DNA of 64,000 nucleotides from Bradyrhizobium cosmicum (GTDB taxonomy: Bacteria; Pseudomonadota; Alphaproteobacteria; Rhizobiales; Xanthobacteraceae): the NCBI RefSeq assembly GCF_007290395.2, contig NZ_CP041656.2, positions 3,844,001-3,908,000 of the forward strand. The letters are read 5' to 3'. The position numbers and the translations under genes are program-made. This document shows positions 1 through 8,930 of the stretch, piece by piece (position 1 is the first letter of the stretch; every line of letters starts with the position of its first letter). The notes below the pieces were generated by a model that worked only from the letters and a program-made list of their open reading frames with translations, had not been told where the DNA came from and made no database searches.

Positions 1-100
1 TATTCCACGACGGCAACGGATCGACCTGAGCGACCGTCGCCGAAACAGGCAGAAGCACGGCCAGCAGCCCAGCGAGCGTGAAGCGGCGAGTGAAATTCAT
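1..100 (-). CDS. N-terminus of an exported protein, probably HAD-family phosphatase (partial)
   Basis: Only the first 33 codons lie in the window; the gene runs off the left edge. The start codon at 100-98 opens a signal peptide: a basic n-region (MNFTRR), a hydrophobic core and an AxA-type cleavage site near residue 24. The mature N-terminus reads QVDPLPSWN, which I recall from exported haloacid-dehalogenase-like phosphatases often found beside arylsulfatases. It lies 57 bases downstream of the sulfatase on the same strand, so it is probably the last gene of that operon. Export is well supported; the HAD assignment rests on a short N-terminal motif. Confidence 0.5.
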   Translation of the reverse strand, partial: MNFTRRFTLAGLLAVLLPVSATVAQVDPLPSWN

Positions 101-157
101 GGACTAGCTCCTCGATGCCGAGGGACAGCCGGTCCGCCGACCGTCCGACGTCCAATG

Positions 158-1834
158 CTAATGTGCGGGCTCCAGGCTCCTCTGCATCTTTTCGATAAGC
201 TGATCGATAGAGAAACTCGACGGCCGCTGGCTCGGGGGGTATTCCTTGAAGGTCGCGAGAAAAGGTCCGACGATGGCCTGTGACGCCAGGAAAGGCGCGG
301 GATTCGAAGTAAACCAGTCGTAGTAGGAGTTCGACGTCAGGTCGGCGCGTTCGTAGGGATCGGAGCGCAGGTCGAACATCTTCGGTACCCGCAGCTTTGT
401 GAACGGCTCAGCCCATATCCGCAGCGTACCGCTGGCGCGCTGCTCTTCGAATACGATTTTCCAGTTTTCGTAGCGCATGGCTACCAGGTCGCCGTCGTCG
501 TTGAAGTAGACGAACTCCTTGCGTGCGCTGTTCGCCTGCTGACCCGTGAGATACGGAAGCTGATTGTATCCGTCGAGGTGCACCTTGAACGTCTTGCCAC
601 CGACCTGATGCCCCTTGAGCAGCTTGCTCTTGATCTCGGGATCGCCAGCTGCGGCAAGGAGCGTCGGCAGCCAATCCAAGCCGCTCACGATGTCATTCGA
701 TATCGAGCCGGGCTGAATTCGACCCGGCCAGCGGATCATGCACGGGACGCGGAATGCGCCCTCCCAGTTGGTGTTCTTCTCGCTGCGGAAAGGGGTGGTT
801 CCGGCATCGGGCCAGGAGTTCTGATGAGGGCCGTTGTCCGTCGTGTAGAGGACGATGGTGTCGTTCGCGATGCCGAGATCGTCGAGTGCCTTCAGGACGG
901 CTCCGACGGTCACATCCGTTTCGATCATGCCGTCGGCGTATTCGGTTCTGGATGTCAGACCCGGCTGGTCGCGATGCGAATCTCGCACGTGTGTACGGAA
1001 GTGCATGCGGGTCGTATTGAACCAGCAGAAGAAGGGCGTGTTCGCCCGCGCCTGCCGCTGCATGAAATCGATCGCGGCCGCCGACGTTTCGTCGTCGATG
1101 ATCTCCATCCGCTTTTTGGTGAGGGGGCCGGTATCTTCGATGGTCTGCTTACCGACTCGGCCCCAGCGCGGGTGCTCGGTCGGATCGTCCCGGTCGGTCG
1201 CCTTGCAGCGCAGAACGCCGCGCGGACCGAGCGTGTCGCGGAAGCGCGTGTCGCGCGGATACGTGCGCGATTCCGGATCTTCTTCGGCGTTAAGGTGGTA
1301 GAGGTTGCCGAAGAACTCGTCGAAACCGTGCACAGTCGGAAGATATTCGTTCCTGTCTCCGAGATGGTTCTTGCCGAACTGGCCGGTGGCATAGCCCATT
1401 GGCTTGAGCAGTTCGGCGATGGTGGCGTCGTTGTCTTGCAGACCGACTGATGCACCGGGCATACCGACCTTCGACAGCCCGGTGCGAAGCGTGCACTGGC
1501 CGGTAATGAACGATGAGCGCCCCGCCGTGCAGCTCTGCTCCGCATAATAGTCGGTGAACATCATGCCTTCCTTGGCGATCCGGTCGATGTTGGGCGTGCG
1601 ATAGCCCATCAGTCCGAAGGAATAGGCGCTGATGTTGGTCTGGCCGATGTCATCTCCGAAGATGACCAGGATGTTAGGCCTGCGACTGGACGGAGCGGGA
1701 CCCGCGGCCGGAGTGCCTGGCGTTGCCGGTTGGACCTGTGCGAATGCATCGGTGGCCATCGTGGCCGCAACTAGCGCCGTCCCGCTCAAGAGAACGCTGC
1801 GACGGTCGGGCAGCGGCAGACTCTTCCTGGTCAT
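158..1834 (-). CDS. Tat-exported arylsulfatase (type I sulfatase)
   Basis: A 558-residue sulfatase that should hydrolyse sulfate esters in the periplasm. The N-terminus has a twin-arginine signal (RRSVLL at residues 11-16) and an Ala-rich cleavage region ending AFAQ. The metal-binding FGDD lies at 59-62. The signature CTAGR at 102-106 supplies the cysteine that must be oxidised to formylglycine. GKNH near 154 and TDNG near 335 are further active-site elements, and the length is normal for the family. Its ATG overlaps the stop of the upstream activator gene (ATGA), so translation is probably coupled. That activator is frameshifted, so maturation of this enzyme may depend on another copy elsewhere. 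The substrate cannot be read from the sequence. Confidence 0.93.
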   Translation of the reverse strand: MTRKSLPLPDRRSVLLSGTALVAATMATDAFAQVQPATPGTPAAGPAPSSRRPNILVIFGDDIGQTNISAYSFGLMGYRTPNIDRIAKEGMMFTDYYAEQSCTAGRSSFITGQCTLRTGLSKVGMPGASVGLQDNDATIAELLKPMGYATGQFGKNHLGDRNEYLPTVHGFDEFFGNLYHLNAEEDPESRTYPRDTRFRDTLGPRGVLRCKATDRDDPTEHPRWGRVGKQTIEDTGPLTKKRMEIIDDETSAAAIDFMQRQARANTPFFCWFNTTRMHFRTHVRDSHRDQPGLTSRTEYADGMIETDVTVGAVLKALDDLGIANDTIVLYTTDNGPHQNSWPDAGTTPFRSEKNTNWEGAFRVPCMIRWPGRIQPGSISNDIVSGLDWLPTLLAAAGDPEIKSKLLKGHQVGGKTFKVHLDGYNQLPYLTGQQANSARKEFVYFNDDGDLVAMRYENWKIVFEEQRASGTLRIWAEPFTKLRVPKMFDLRSDPYERADLTSNSYYDWFTSNPAPFLASQAIVGPFLATFKEYPPSQRPSSFSIDQLIEKMQRSLEPAH

Positions 1835-2807
1835 CGTTCACTCCCATTTCTAACGACGCATCTGAAGCCGACGTGACTGGTTGAAGTATCGATAGGCTCC
1901 GCATGGCGCGCCGCAGGCCTGTAGCGACGGCAGTAGTTGGGCGCGCAAAGATGCGAGCCTCCCTTCAAAACTTTCCTTGGGATCCTGATGTGAGGCTGAG
2001 AGCAATCGAAGCTGGCGCTCTCGGGACCTCCGCGCGGATTTTGCGGAATGCAACAAGGCTTCTGCGCATCGGCTTCATGCCGGGCCGACCACCAGTCGGC
2101 AGTCCATTCCCAGACGTTGCCGATCATATCGTGGACGCCGTATCCGTTGGGCGGGAAGGCCTTCACCGGCGAGGTGCGTTCGAATCCGTCCTCGCAGCGG
2201 TTCTCCAGCGGGAAGATGCCCTGCCAGGTGTTGGCCATGTGCCGGCCGCCTGGATTGAGTGTGTTGCCCCAGGCGAAATCTTCGCCATCGAGCCCACCGC
2301 GCGCCGCGAATTCCCACTCCGCTTCGGTCGGCAAATCCTTGCCGGCCCAAGTCGCGTAAGCCAGCGCGTCACTGTGGGACACGTGGACCACCGGATGGTC
2401 ATCCAGATCCTTGATGTTGCTCTTGGGTCCATAGGGCCGACGCCAAGTGGCCCCCTTCATGAATGTCCACCACTGGCTCCAGTCGCAGAGATCGGCCACC
2501 CGGGAGGGCGGCGAGAACACCAGCGACCCCGCATAGATCATCTCCGGACGAGCGCCGGGATATTCCCTCGGATCCGGAACGATCTGCGCCGTCGTGACAT
2601 GACCGGTCGCGTTACGAATGCCTTGAACTGCCGGTTGGTCACCGGCGTGCGATCGATCCAGAAGCCGTCCACGGCGGCGCGGTGACTCGGAGCTTCTTCG
2701 GGATAGTGATCGTCGGACCCCATTCGGAACGTGCCGCCGGAAATCCAGACCATGTCGTCGGTCGACGCCTCACCTTGACGACTATGATCGATCTCTGCCT
2801 GCAACAT
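1831..2807 (-). pseudogene. Formylglycine-generating enzyme (SUMF1/EgtB fold), split by a one-base frameshift
   Basis: Two reading frames together make one sulfatase-modifying factor. The N-terminal part (2807-2538) carries the family opening MVWISGGTFRMGSDD and VTNRQFKAFV. The C-terminal part (2541-1831) carries GNVWEWTADWW and the catalytic pair in GGSHLCAPNYCRRYR. Reading the second frame upstream of its ATG gives NATGHVTTAQIVPDPREYPG, which continues the family sequence, so one base is missing near 2614. The first frame ends in an ATGA overlap with the ATG of the second fragment, so reinitiation could in principle yield two chains. The enzyme normally converts the sulfatase CxAxR cysteine to formylglycine. 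A real mutation or a sequencing error are both possible. Confidence 0.85.
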
Positions 2808-2831
2808 GATGGCGCCCGATCCGCTGCGCGG

Positions 2832-3317
2832 CTACTGGCAGTAATCCCAGAAGCCTTGGGTGCGGGACGGATCGGTGTAGTACCAGCACATCCCCGGCGC
2901 AGGCGCGGCACCTGCCCACGCAGCCGCAGTCGCGGCGGTCACAAAGCCGATCGCCGCGCCTGCGGCGATCGCGCCGCCGGCTGGCCAGCGATACCAGCCG
3001 GGACGAGCCCAGCGCACGCCACCACCGTGATAGCCGGGACGGACCACTGTCGTTCGACGCACCGCAACATTGCCCCGCGGTCCAACCACCGCGGTGCGGC
3101 CGCGGTAGGCTGCGCCTCGGGGGCCGACGACAGCACGTCCGCCACGGGCTACGGCACGCACCTCGACCAAGGGCGGTGACACGACAGGCGCCTGGACGAC
3201 TGTTGCGGGAGGAAGCGGCGCCGCCGCGATTGGTTCGAGCGTTAAAGCCGCCAGCGAAATGGTGATGAGCGGGATCGAGATCGACCGACAGACAGCGCTG
3301 CCAAACATGTCACGCAT
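2832..3317 (-). CDS. Small secreted Gly/Arg/Ala-rich protein of unknown function
   Basis: 161 residues with an N-terminal hydrophobic signal segment (about 10-33, ending EPIAAAP). A low-complexity middle repeats VVGPRG at two points and is rich in Arg and Gly. A second hydrophobic stretch follows (about 112-140). The tail PGMCWYYTDPSRTQGFWDYCQ has two cysteines that could pair after export. Similar small exported proteins with a Cys/aromatic tail are common in Bradyrhizobium. I know no function. It lies 24 bases upstream of the formylglycine-generating enzyme gene on the same strand and may be cotranscribed with it. Confidence 0.7.
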   Translation of the reverse strand: MRDMFGSAVCRSISIPLITISLAALTLEPIAAAPLPPATVVQAPVVSPPLVEVRAVARGGRAVVGPRGAAYRGRTAVVGPRGNVAVRRTTVVRPGYHGGGVRWARPGWYRWPAGGAIAAGAAIGFVTAATAAAWAGAAPAPGMCWYYTDPSRTQGFWDYCQ

Positions 3318-3425
3318 GCTTACAATTCCCTCCGGGAACGCCCTCCCCGGGCCGAACTAGCGTCCTTTGACGCGCAGTTGCGCGATGGGCGTGTAAGCAG
3401 GATAGCTTTGGACTCGATCTCGGCG

Positions 3426-4460
3426 TTATGCGAATCGTGCCAAATCGTCAGGAGCGGATGATTTTTCCTGATCCGGCCGCTTTTGGCGACCGTTGCGGCG
3501 CAGCGTCTCGCGAGGATATTCGCCGAAGAGCGCACGGTATTGCTGAGCGAAGCGGCCAAGTTCCAGGAAGCCCAGCTCAGTCGCGATCTCGACCACGCCG
3601 CTCTTGCGGGTGTCTGCCTGACGCAGGCGCAGATGGACCATCGACAGTCGCTTCGCCCTCAGGAATTCGATCGGTCCCGTCCCGACGGCTTCTTCGAAGG
3701 CCCTATACAGAGTTCGCCGCTTTACCTTGATCTTCTCGCAGATTTCCGAGACGTGGACTGCCCGATCGCAGTTCTCCTCAAGGTATCTTTCAACTTCCCC
3801 CACGATCCGGATCGAGCTCGGGATCGCCCTCTCCTCGCCGGCCGCCGGCTCTAGAGCGACGGGGCCGATGAAGGCGTCCAAGACGGCACGCTTCCAATAC
3901 TCCGCGGCACTCCCCGGAGAGATGCAGCCATCATGGAGCCTGCCCGCAAGAAGCGTCAAAAGCGATTCAAGAGAAGTCCTGCGCTGCCGGGCGAAGTGGA
4001 AGTGCCGCCGCTTTGCCCAGAACCCCGGATCCGAAACCTCCTGTTCGGCTGCGAACAGATCCGGAAGTTCGGCGGGATTGCACATGAGGCCGGCGAAGTG
4101 TGCAGCGGCTTCGTAAAGTCTGTCGTGCTCGCACCCCGGTGGATGGACGAGAACGTCTCCGGGGACGACGAGGTTGGCCAAGCTGCGGGACGCCCCCGAG
4201 CAGTTCAGGAGAGTTCCGATAACGAGCTTGTCGCGGCTGAACACGCCGGTAGCTCGCACCGGTAGGGTAAAGTGTCCGAGACTGAACGCGATATCCTTGA
4301 TCTGCCCGTGCATGATCTCACCGGAAAACCGTCCCCGTCCGAGTTGGACGATTTCGATCTGCGAATTCCCGATCGGATTCCTCAGACTCTCGATGCTGTC
4401 GAGACGCTCGGAGTGGACGTGTAAACGAGCGTCGTCCTGCGTCGACCAGGCCCGTCCCAT
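3426..4460 (-). CDS. AraC-family transcriptional regulator
   Basis: A 344-residue DNA-binding protein. The C-terminal third (about 235-335) has the two helix-turn-helix units of the AraC family: VSEICEKIKVKRRTLYRAFE, then VVEIATELGFLELGRFAQQY and the conserved tail FGEYPRETLR. The N-terminal 220 residues form a sensor region of the broad AraC-binding-like type without a recognisable ligand motif. The start has a strong Shine-Dalgarno (GAGGGAGGG) just upstream. It stands alone, 108 bases upstream of the secreted protein and the sulfatase genes on the same strand, so it may control them; that is inference from position only. Confidence 0.9.
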   Translation of the reverse strand: MGRAWSTQDDARLHVHSERLDSIESLRNPIGNSQIEIVQLGRGRFSGEIMHGQIKDIAFSLGHFTLPVRATGVFSRDKLVIGTLLNCSGASRSLANLVVPGDVLVHPPGCEHDRLYEAAAHFAGLMCNPAELPDLFAAEQEVSDPGFWAKRRHFHFARQRRTSLESLLTLLAGRLHDGCISPGSAAEYWKRAVLDAFIGPVALEPAAGEERAIPSSIRIVGEVERYLEENCDRAVHVSEICEKIKVKRRTLYRAFEEAVGTGPIEFLRAKRLSMVHLRLRQADTRKSGVVEIATELGFLELGRFAQQYRALFGEYPRETLRRNGRQKRPDQEKSSAPDDLARFA

Positions 4461-4962
4461 TTTTCCCTCCCTCGTATTGGTGGCATCGTGTCGCCGGGAC
4501 TGCAGCGCGCTGTGAGGTCGCGGTTCGTTTTGGAGGGTTTAAGCCGCCCAGGCGCTTCCTCGCCGCAGAAGCGCCACGATGCGTTATCTGCCTCCAAGAT
4601 GTTCCACTTCCTGGCTGACCACTCTCCTTCGTCAATGACACGCACGCGTTGTTATCACCGGCCTTGATCGACCTTAGGAGGCTATGCCCGTGGCGGCAAG
4701 AAGCCGATTGGTCGCAAGATTGCAGCGGGTTCCAGAGGCTCGACGTCTCGCAGTTTCATTGCGTTGATTGGCTCTGCGAAAGGTTCGCCGTGCGGCGTCT
4801 TCCCCACATCGTTTCTTCAACCGACGCCGGGAAGCTCCCGACATGGGTGCTTTCGTCGGCCATCCCGGCCGCCCAGGGTGCATGTCCTGTGTCCGGCCGC
4901 ATATGGCTGCAGGCTTGACCTGCCTCAAGCGTGGAAAGTCTCCACGTGATTTGCTGCCTCCC
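4461..4962. other. Intergenic region between araC-type gene and ppsA
   Basis: About 500 bases separate the divergent regulator and PEP synthase genes. The right end holds the exact FixK box at 4915-4928. A 27-codon frame starting at 4684 behind TTAGGAGG was seen, but the spacing of two bases is too short and nothing supports it as a gene. In-frame upstream extension of ppsA to 4768 is open but encodes unconserved-looking Arg/Pro-rich sequence. No RNA gene or repeat was recognised. Confidence 0.6.
4915..4928. promoter_or_regulatory. FixK/FNR-type box upstream of ppsA
   Basis: TTGACCTGCCTCAA matches TTGA-N6-TCAA exactly. Its centre (4921.5) lies 41.5 bases before the A of the ppsA ATG. A class II FNR/FixK promoter would therefore start transcription at or next to the start codon. 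Confidence 0.72.
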
Positions 4963-7374
4963 ATGTCGAAATACATCAAATCTTTCCTTGAACTCGGCCT
5001 GGCCGACGTCAATCTGGTGGGCGGCAAGACCGCTTCGCTGGGCGAGCTGTACTCCGTCCTCGCGTCACAGGGGATCGCGGTCCCCAACGGCTTTGCGATC
5101 ACGGCCGATGCCTATCGCGACGCGCTGTCGCGGGGCAATGTCGCGGACGAGCTGCACAAGCTGCTCGACGGGATCGACAAGAGCAACATCAGGCAACTCG
5201 CCAGCAGGGCCGCGAGGGCCCGGAAGATCATCTACGAGGCGATGGACACCCCCCTCCTCCGCGAGCAGGTCGTGGAGGCATATCGGCAGCTCGAACGCGA
5301 GGCCGGGACCGGGGCTGCCGTCGCGGTACGCAGCTCGGCGACCGCCGAGGATCTGCCGACGGCGAGCTTTGCTGGCCAGCACGAGAGCTTTCTCAATGTG
5401 CGCGGGCCAAAGGATCTGTTCGAAGCGTGCCGGCGCTGCTTTGCGTCCATCTTCACTGATCGCGCGATCTCCTACCGCATCGACAACGGCTTCGATCATT
5501 TCAAGGTCGCGCTCTCCGTCGCCGTGATGAAGATGGTCCGCTCCGATCTGGCGGCCAGCGGCGTCGTCTTTACGCTCGATACCGAATCCGGCTTTCGCGA
5601 CGTGGTGTTCATCACGGGCTGCTACGGCCTTGGCGAGACCATCGTGCAAGGCCAGGTCGATCCGGACGAATTCTATGTCCACAAGCCGACGCTGAGCCAG
5701 GGATATCGCCGTGTCCTGCGACGCCGGCTCGGCGCCAAGCAGATCCGCATGATCTACGGCAAGCGTGGCGGCGAGCATGCGACGCTCACCCGCAACGTCC
5801 CCGAAGCCGAACGCCAGAAGTTCTGTATCTCCGATCCGGAGGTGCTGAGCCTCGCCGAGAGCGCGGTCCTGATCGAAGCCCACTACTCCAAGCACGCCGG
5901 CGCTGCGATGCCGATGGACATCGAATGGGCCAAGGACGGCGTCGACGGAAAGCTCTACATCATCCAGGCCCGGCCCGAGACGGTTGCCTCGCGGCGTGCG
6001 ACAAGTTTCTACGAGACCTACAATCTGAAGGGACGTGGCCCGGTGATGGTCAGCGGCCGTGCGGTGGGAGAGAAGATCGCGTCGGGACGTGCGCGCCGTG
6101 TCGCAACCGCGCGCGACCTCGCTGCTTTCAAGCCGGGCGAGATCCTGGTCGCGCCGGCCACCAGCCCCGATTGGGAGCCGGTCATGAAGATCGCGGCCGG
6201 CATCATCACCGACAAGGGCGGTCGCACCTGCCATGCAGCGATCGTGGCGCGAGAACTGGGAATCCCCGCCGTTGTGGGCGCCACAGGCGCGACCGAAAAG
6301 ATCAAGACCGGGACTGACGTCACGATCTGCTGCGCCGAAGGCGATGTCGGAAGCGTCTATCAGGGATCGGTCGCCTTCGACGTGACGAGGACGCCGGCGA
6401 GCGAGTTCAGGCAGCCGCGCACGGCCATCATGGTCAATGTCGGAACGCCCGAGATGGCATTCCGGACGGCGATGCAGCCGCAGGCCGGTGTCGGTCTCGC
6501 CCGCATGGAGTTCATCATCAGTGAGCATATCGGGGTTCACCCGATGGCCTTGCTCAAGCCGGACAAGGTCAAGTCGGCCAAGGCGCGAGCCGCGATCGCG
6601 CGCCTGACGCGGGGCTTCAGGAGCCCGAGCGACTTCTTCGTTCAGACGCTCGCGGAAGGCGTCGGCACCATCGCCGCCGCCTTCTATCCAAAGCCCGTGA
6701 TCGTGCGGCTGTCCGACTTCAAGACCAACGAATATGCCAGCCTGGTCGGCGGAGAAGGATTCGAGCCGAAGGAAGAGAATCCGATGCTGGGATTCCGCGG
6801 CGCGTCCCGCTATAGCCACCCCGCCTACGCGGAAGGATTTGCGCTGGAGTGTGCGGCGCTCAGCCTGGTGCGAAAGGAGATGGGTCTTTCCAATCTGCGC
6901 ATCATGGTGCCGTTCTGCCGGACCGTCGAGGAAGGCCGGCGCGTGATCGCGACGATGGCCGCCAATGGACTGAAGCGCGGCGAAGACGGTCTCGAAATCT
7001 ATGTCATGTGCGAGATTCCAAATAACGTCATCCAGATCGATGCTTTTTCGGAACTGTTCGACGGCTTCTCGATCGGGTCCAACGACCTCACCCAGCTCAC
7101 GCTGGGCGTGGACCGGGATTCCGATATCGTGGCCTTCGACTTCGACGAGCGCGATCCGGGAATGCTGGAGATGTTCCGGCTGGCCGTGGTCGGTGCCAAG
7201 CGCAACGGTCGCCATGTCGGCATCTGCGGCGAGGCGCCGGCGAATTATCCGGAGATTGCGCGCTATCTGACCGGGCTCGGGATCGACTCGATCAGCGTCA
7301 ACCCATCCAGCGTGTTTCGTACCATGGCCGTGGTGCTCGATGCCGAAACCAACCCGGCCAAATCAGGCGCCTGA
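4963..7374 (+). CDS. ppsA: Phosphoenolpyruvate synthase (pyruvate, water dikinase)
   Basis: An 803-residue enzyme converting pyruvate, ATP and water to PEP, AMP and phosphate, in the cytoplasm. Domain order is standard: ATP/pyruvate-binding domain (about 1-340, starting FLELGLADVNLVGGKTASLG), swivelling phosphohistidine domain with GGRTCHAAIVARELG (catalytic His near 423), and C-terminal PEP/pyruvate barrel with FSIGSNDLTQLTLGVDRD. ATG 4963 gives the family length (E. coli PpsA has 792); an open 65-codon extension upstream lacks family sequence. No Shine-Dalgarno is visible before ATG 4963. The FixK box position fits low-oxygen induction and possibly a leaderless transcript. Role: gluconeogenesis from C3/C4 acids. 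Confidence 0.95.
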   Translation: MSKYIKSFLELGLADVNLVGGKTASLGELYSVLASQGIAVPNGFAITADAYRDALSRGNVADELHKLLDGIDKSNIRQLASRAARARKIIYEAMDTPLLREQVVEAYRQLEREAGTGAAVAVRSSATAEDLPTASFAGQHESFLNVRGPKDLFEACRRCFASIFTDRAISYRIDNGFDHFKVALSVAVMKMVRSDLAASGVVFTLDTESGFRDVVFITGCYGLGETIVQGQVDPDEFYVHKPTLSQGYRRVLRRRLGAKQIRMIYGKRGGEHATLTRNVPEAERQKFCISDPEVLSLAESAVLIEAHYSKHAGAAMPMDIEWAKDGVDGKLYIIQARPETVASRRATSFYETYNLKGRGPVMVSGRAVGEKIASGRARRVATARDLAAFKPGEILVAPATSPDWEPVMKIAAGIITDKGGRTCHAAIVARELGIPAVVGATGATEKIKTGTDVTICCAEGDVGSVYQGSVAFDVTRTPASEFRQPRTAIMVNVGTPEMAFRTAMQPQAGVGLARMEFIISEHIGVHPMALLKPDKVKSAKARAAIARLTRGFRSPSDFFVQTLAEGVGTIAAAFYPKPVIVRLSDFKTNEYASLVGGEGFEPKEENPMLGFRGASRYSHPAYAEGFALECAALSLVRKEMGLSNLRIMVPFCRTVEEGRRVIATMAANGLKRGEDGLEIYVMCEIPNNVIQIDAFSELFDGFSIGSNDLTQLTLGVDRDSDIVAFDFDERDPGMLEMFRLAVVGAKRNGRHVGICGEAPANYPEIARYLTGLGIDSISVNPSSVFRTMAVVLDAETNPAKSGA

Positions 7375-7395
7375 CGCTTCCGCTCTTTGCAGCGA

Positions 7396-8736
7396 TCAGA
7401 TGACCGCCGGAAGCGCGGCGGCGTGAATGCGTTCGGCCGCAGCATTGACCCTGGTCATCGTCGTGGTCAACTCGTTGTAAACCTCGTCTTCGATGGTCAC
7501 CGTGCCGAAGTTCGAGTCTTCGCCGTCGAAGCGGCCCTCGACCGGCTGGTCGGCATGTTCGAACCAGTGATAGCCGACCACGTGCGGCTTGCTGAGCGCG
7601 GCCGTCACGTATCGCTCGAAGGCGCGGGCGCGCTCGATCTGGGTGGCCACCCGCGGCCCTCCCCCTCTGCTGTTGGGCAAGCCGGCGTCGTCGCCGCGGA
7701 AGGAGAATTCGGAGATCAGGCACGGCTTGCCGGCTGCGGAATAGGCGTCGATGATCGGGCCGGGATCGAATTCGTAGCAATTGAAGGAGATCACATCGAG
7801 GTGGCGGCCGGCCGCGGCAATCACGCCCCGTGGCGGTTGCCAGCCGAAACGGGAGCCGATCACGAGATGATGCTGGTCTACCGCCTTGATCGCCGACACG
7901 CACACTTCGAAATATTTGTCGGCAACGACGGCTACGAAGGCATCACAATCCGCCGCAAACGCCTCGCGCGCGGGATCGGCGAGGTTGGCTTTGGTTTCGA
8001 GCGAGTCGTTCAGGCCTCCCGGCGGCAGTCTGACAAACGGCGGCGCAACACGATCGATCCTTCCAAGCTCCTCCCATGATCGCGCCGGTGTGCGCCAGAC
8101 CGCGTTGAACTGGGAGAACTCCCGATAATGCGCCTGCAGCCTCGAAATGGCAGCAAGCCGGCCAGGACGATGAGACGGCAAATTCAGGAACAGCGTGAGG
8201 AGCTCGTCAGGCCCTCGCGCGTCGGTCGACCAATACAGTTCGTTGTCGATGAAGGTGCCGAGCAGGCCGGGATCGTTGCGGCGAAGCGTGCAACGCTCCC
8301 TGGCACTCGTGCGGATATGCGCCGAGAATTCCGGGTCGAAGACGTCCGGAAATATCTGGTCGCGTCGGTGCAGGCGAAAGGATGCGCCGAGCTCCCTGAT
8401 CGGCGTGATCGTCAGCAATTGCGCCCCCGCACTGGCGACGCCTTCGTCCGACCAGCAGGCGACCGTGTTGAATTTCCAGCTTGCCAGCCGGTCGGCAGCA
8501 GCGGCACGCCACGCTTGCAGGCTGCCGTATTTGGCTCGGCAGGCCTCGGCATAGGGCACGCGCTCAGTGCGGCCAATGCGGTCCTGATCGAAGCGGACGG
8601 TATTGACCCCCTTGGAGAGAAAGCGGCCGCCGTCGGGATCGACGAGCCAGAACACGCCATCGCGCTCGGCAACGCGGAAGAAACCGCTCCCGCTGAGGCC
8701 GTCGTCGACGACCCCTCCCCATTTCGTTCTTCGCAA
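7396..8736 (-). CDS. Clan GH-A glycoside hydrolase, agarase/beta-galactosidase-like
   Basis: 446 residues with a TIM-barrel glycosidase pattern. Near the N-terminus FRVAERDGVFWLVDPDGGRF and FLSKGVN resemble proteins annotated as beta-agarases. TFIDNELYW (about 165) fits the acid/base Asn-Glu pair, and PCLISEFSFRG (about 340) fits the nucleophile Glu. No signal peptide is seen, so it is probably cytoplasmic. The only usable start is TTG 8736, because an in-frame stop lies shortly upstream. It converges with ppsA and diverges from pfkB. The FixK box at 8798-8811 could serve it as well as pfkB. Substrate unknown; true agar degradation is not implied. Confidence 0.7.
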   Translation of the reverse strand: MRRTKWGGVVDDGLSGSGFFRVAERDGVFWLVDPDGGRFLSKGVNTVRFDQDRIGRTERVPYAEACRAKYGSLQAWRAAAADRLASWKFNTVACWSDEGVASAGAQLLTITPIRELGASFRLHRRDQIFPDVFDPEFSAHIRTSARERCTLRRNDPGLLGTFIDNELYWSTDARGPDELLTLFLNLPSHRPGRLAAISRLQAHYREFSQFNAVWRTPARSWEELGRIDRVAPPFVRLPPGGLNDSLETKANLADPAREAFAADCDAFVAVVADKYFEVCVSAIKAVDQHHLVIGSRFGWQPPRGVIAAAGRHLDVISFNCYEFDPGPIIDAYSAAGKPCLISEFSFRGDDAGLPNSRGGGPRVATQIERARAFERYVTAALSKPHVVGYHWFEHADQPVEGRFDGEDSNFGTVTIEDEVYNELTTTMTRVNAAAERIHAAALPAVI

Positions 8737-8797
8737 GTGCAGACCCCGGCAGCAGACTAAGGATGATTAATCCATCGCACGGTCCTGCCGCGGGTTC

Positions 8798-8811
8798 TTG
8801 ACCTATCTCAA
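8798..8811. promoter_or_regulatory. FixK/FNR-type box between GH-A gene and pfkB
   Basis: TTGACCTATCTCAA is an exact TTGA-N6-TCAA dyad. With class II spacing a rightward transcript would start near 8846, preceded by a TACCAAT-like -10 at 8834-8840 and giving an 85-base pfkB leader. A leftward start near 8763 would give a 27-base leader for the glycosidase. Confidence 0.7.
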
Positions 8812-8930
8812 TACCATCCGGAACCTGCGTGCCTACCAATGCCTGAAGCAATCCAGGGCCGCGTCATAGCGAGTCTGGTCCGATGGCAGGTTGATCGAGG
8901 GCCTTTGCGCACTGATGGAGAACGAAGGCC

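Noticed and set aside
4684..4767. 27-codon frame behind TTAGGAGG
   Set aside because: Ribosome site is only two bases from the ATG, no conserved feature, no attenuator structure seen.
4768..4962. N-terminal extension of ppsA
   Set aside because: Adds 65 Arg/Pro-rich residues with no family similarity and would read across the FixK box.
5065..7215. 716-codon open frame on the minus strand
   Set aside because: Antisense to ppsA; Asp/Arg/His-rich composition typical of shadow frames.
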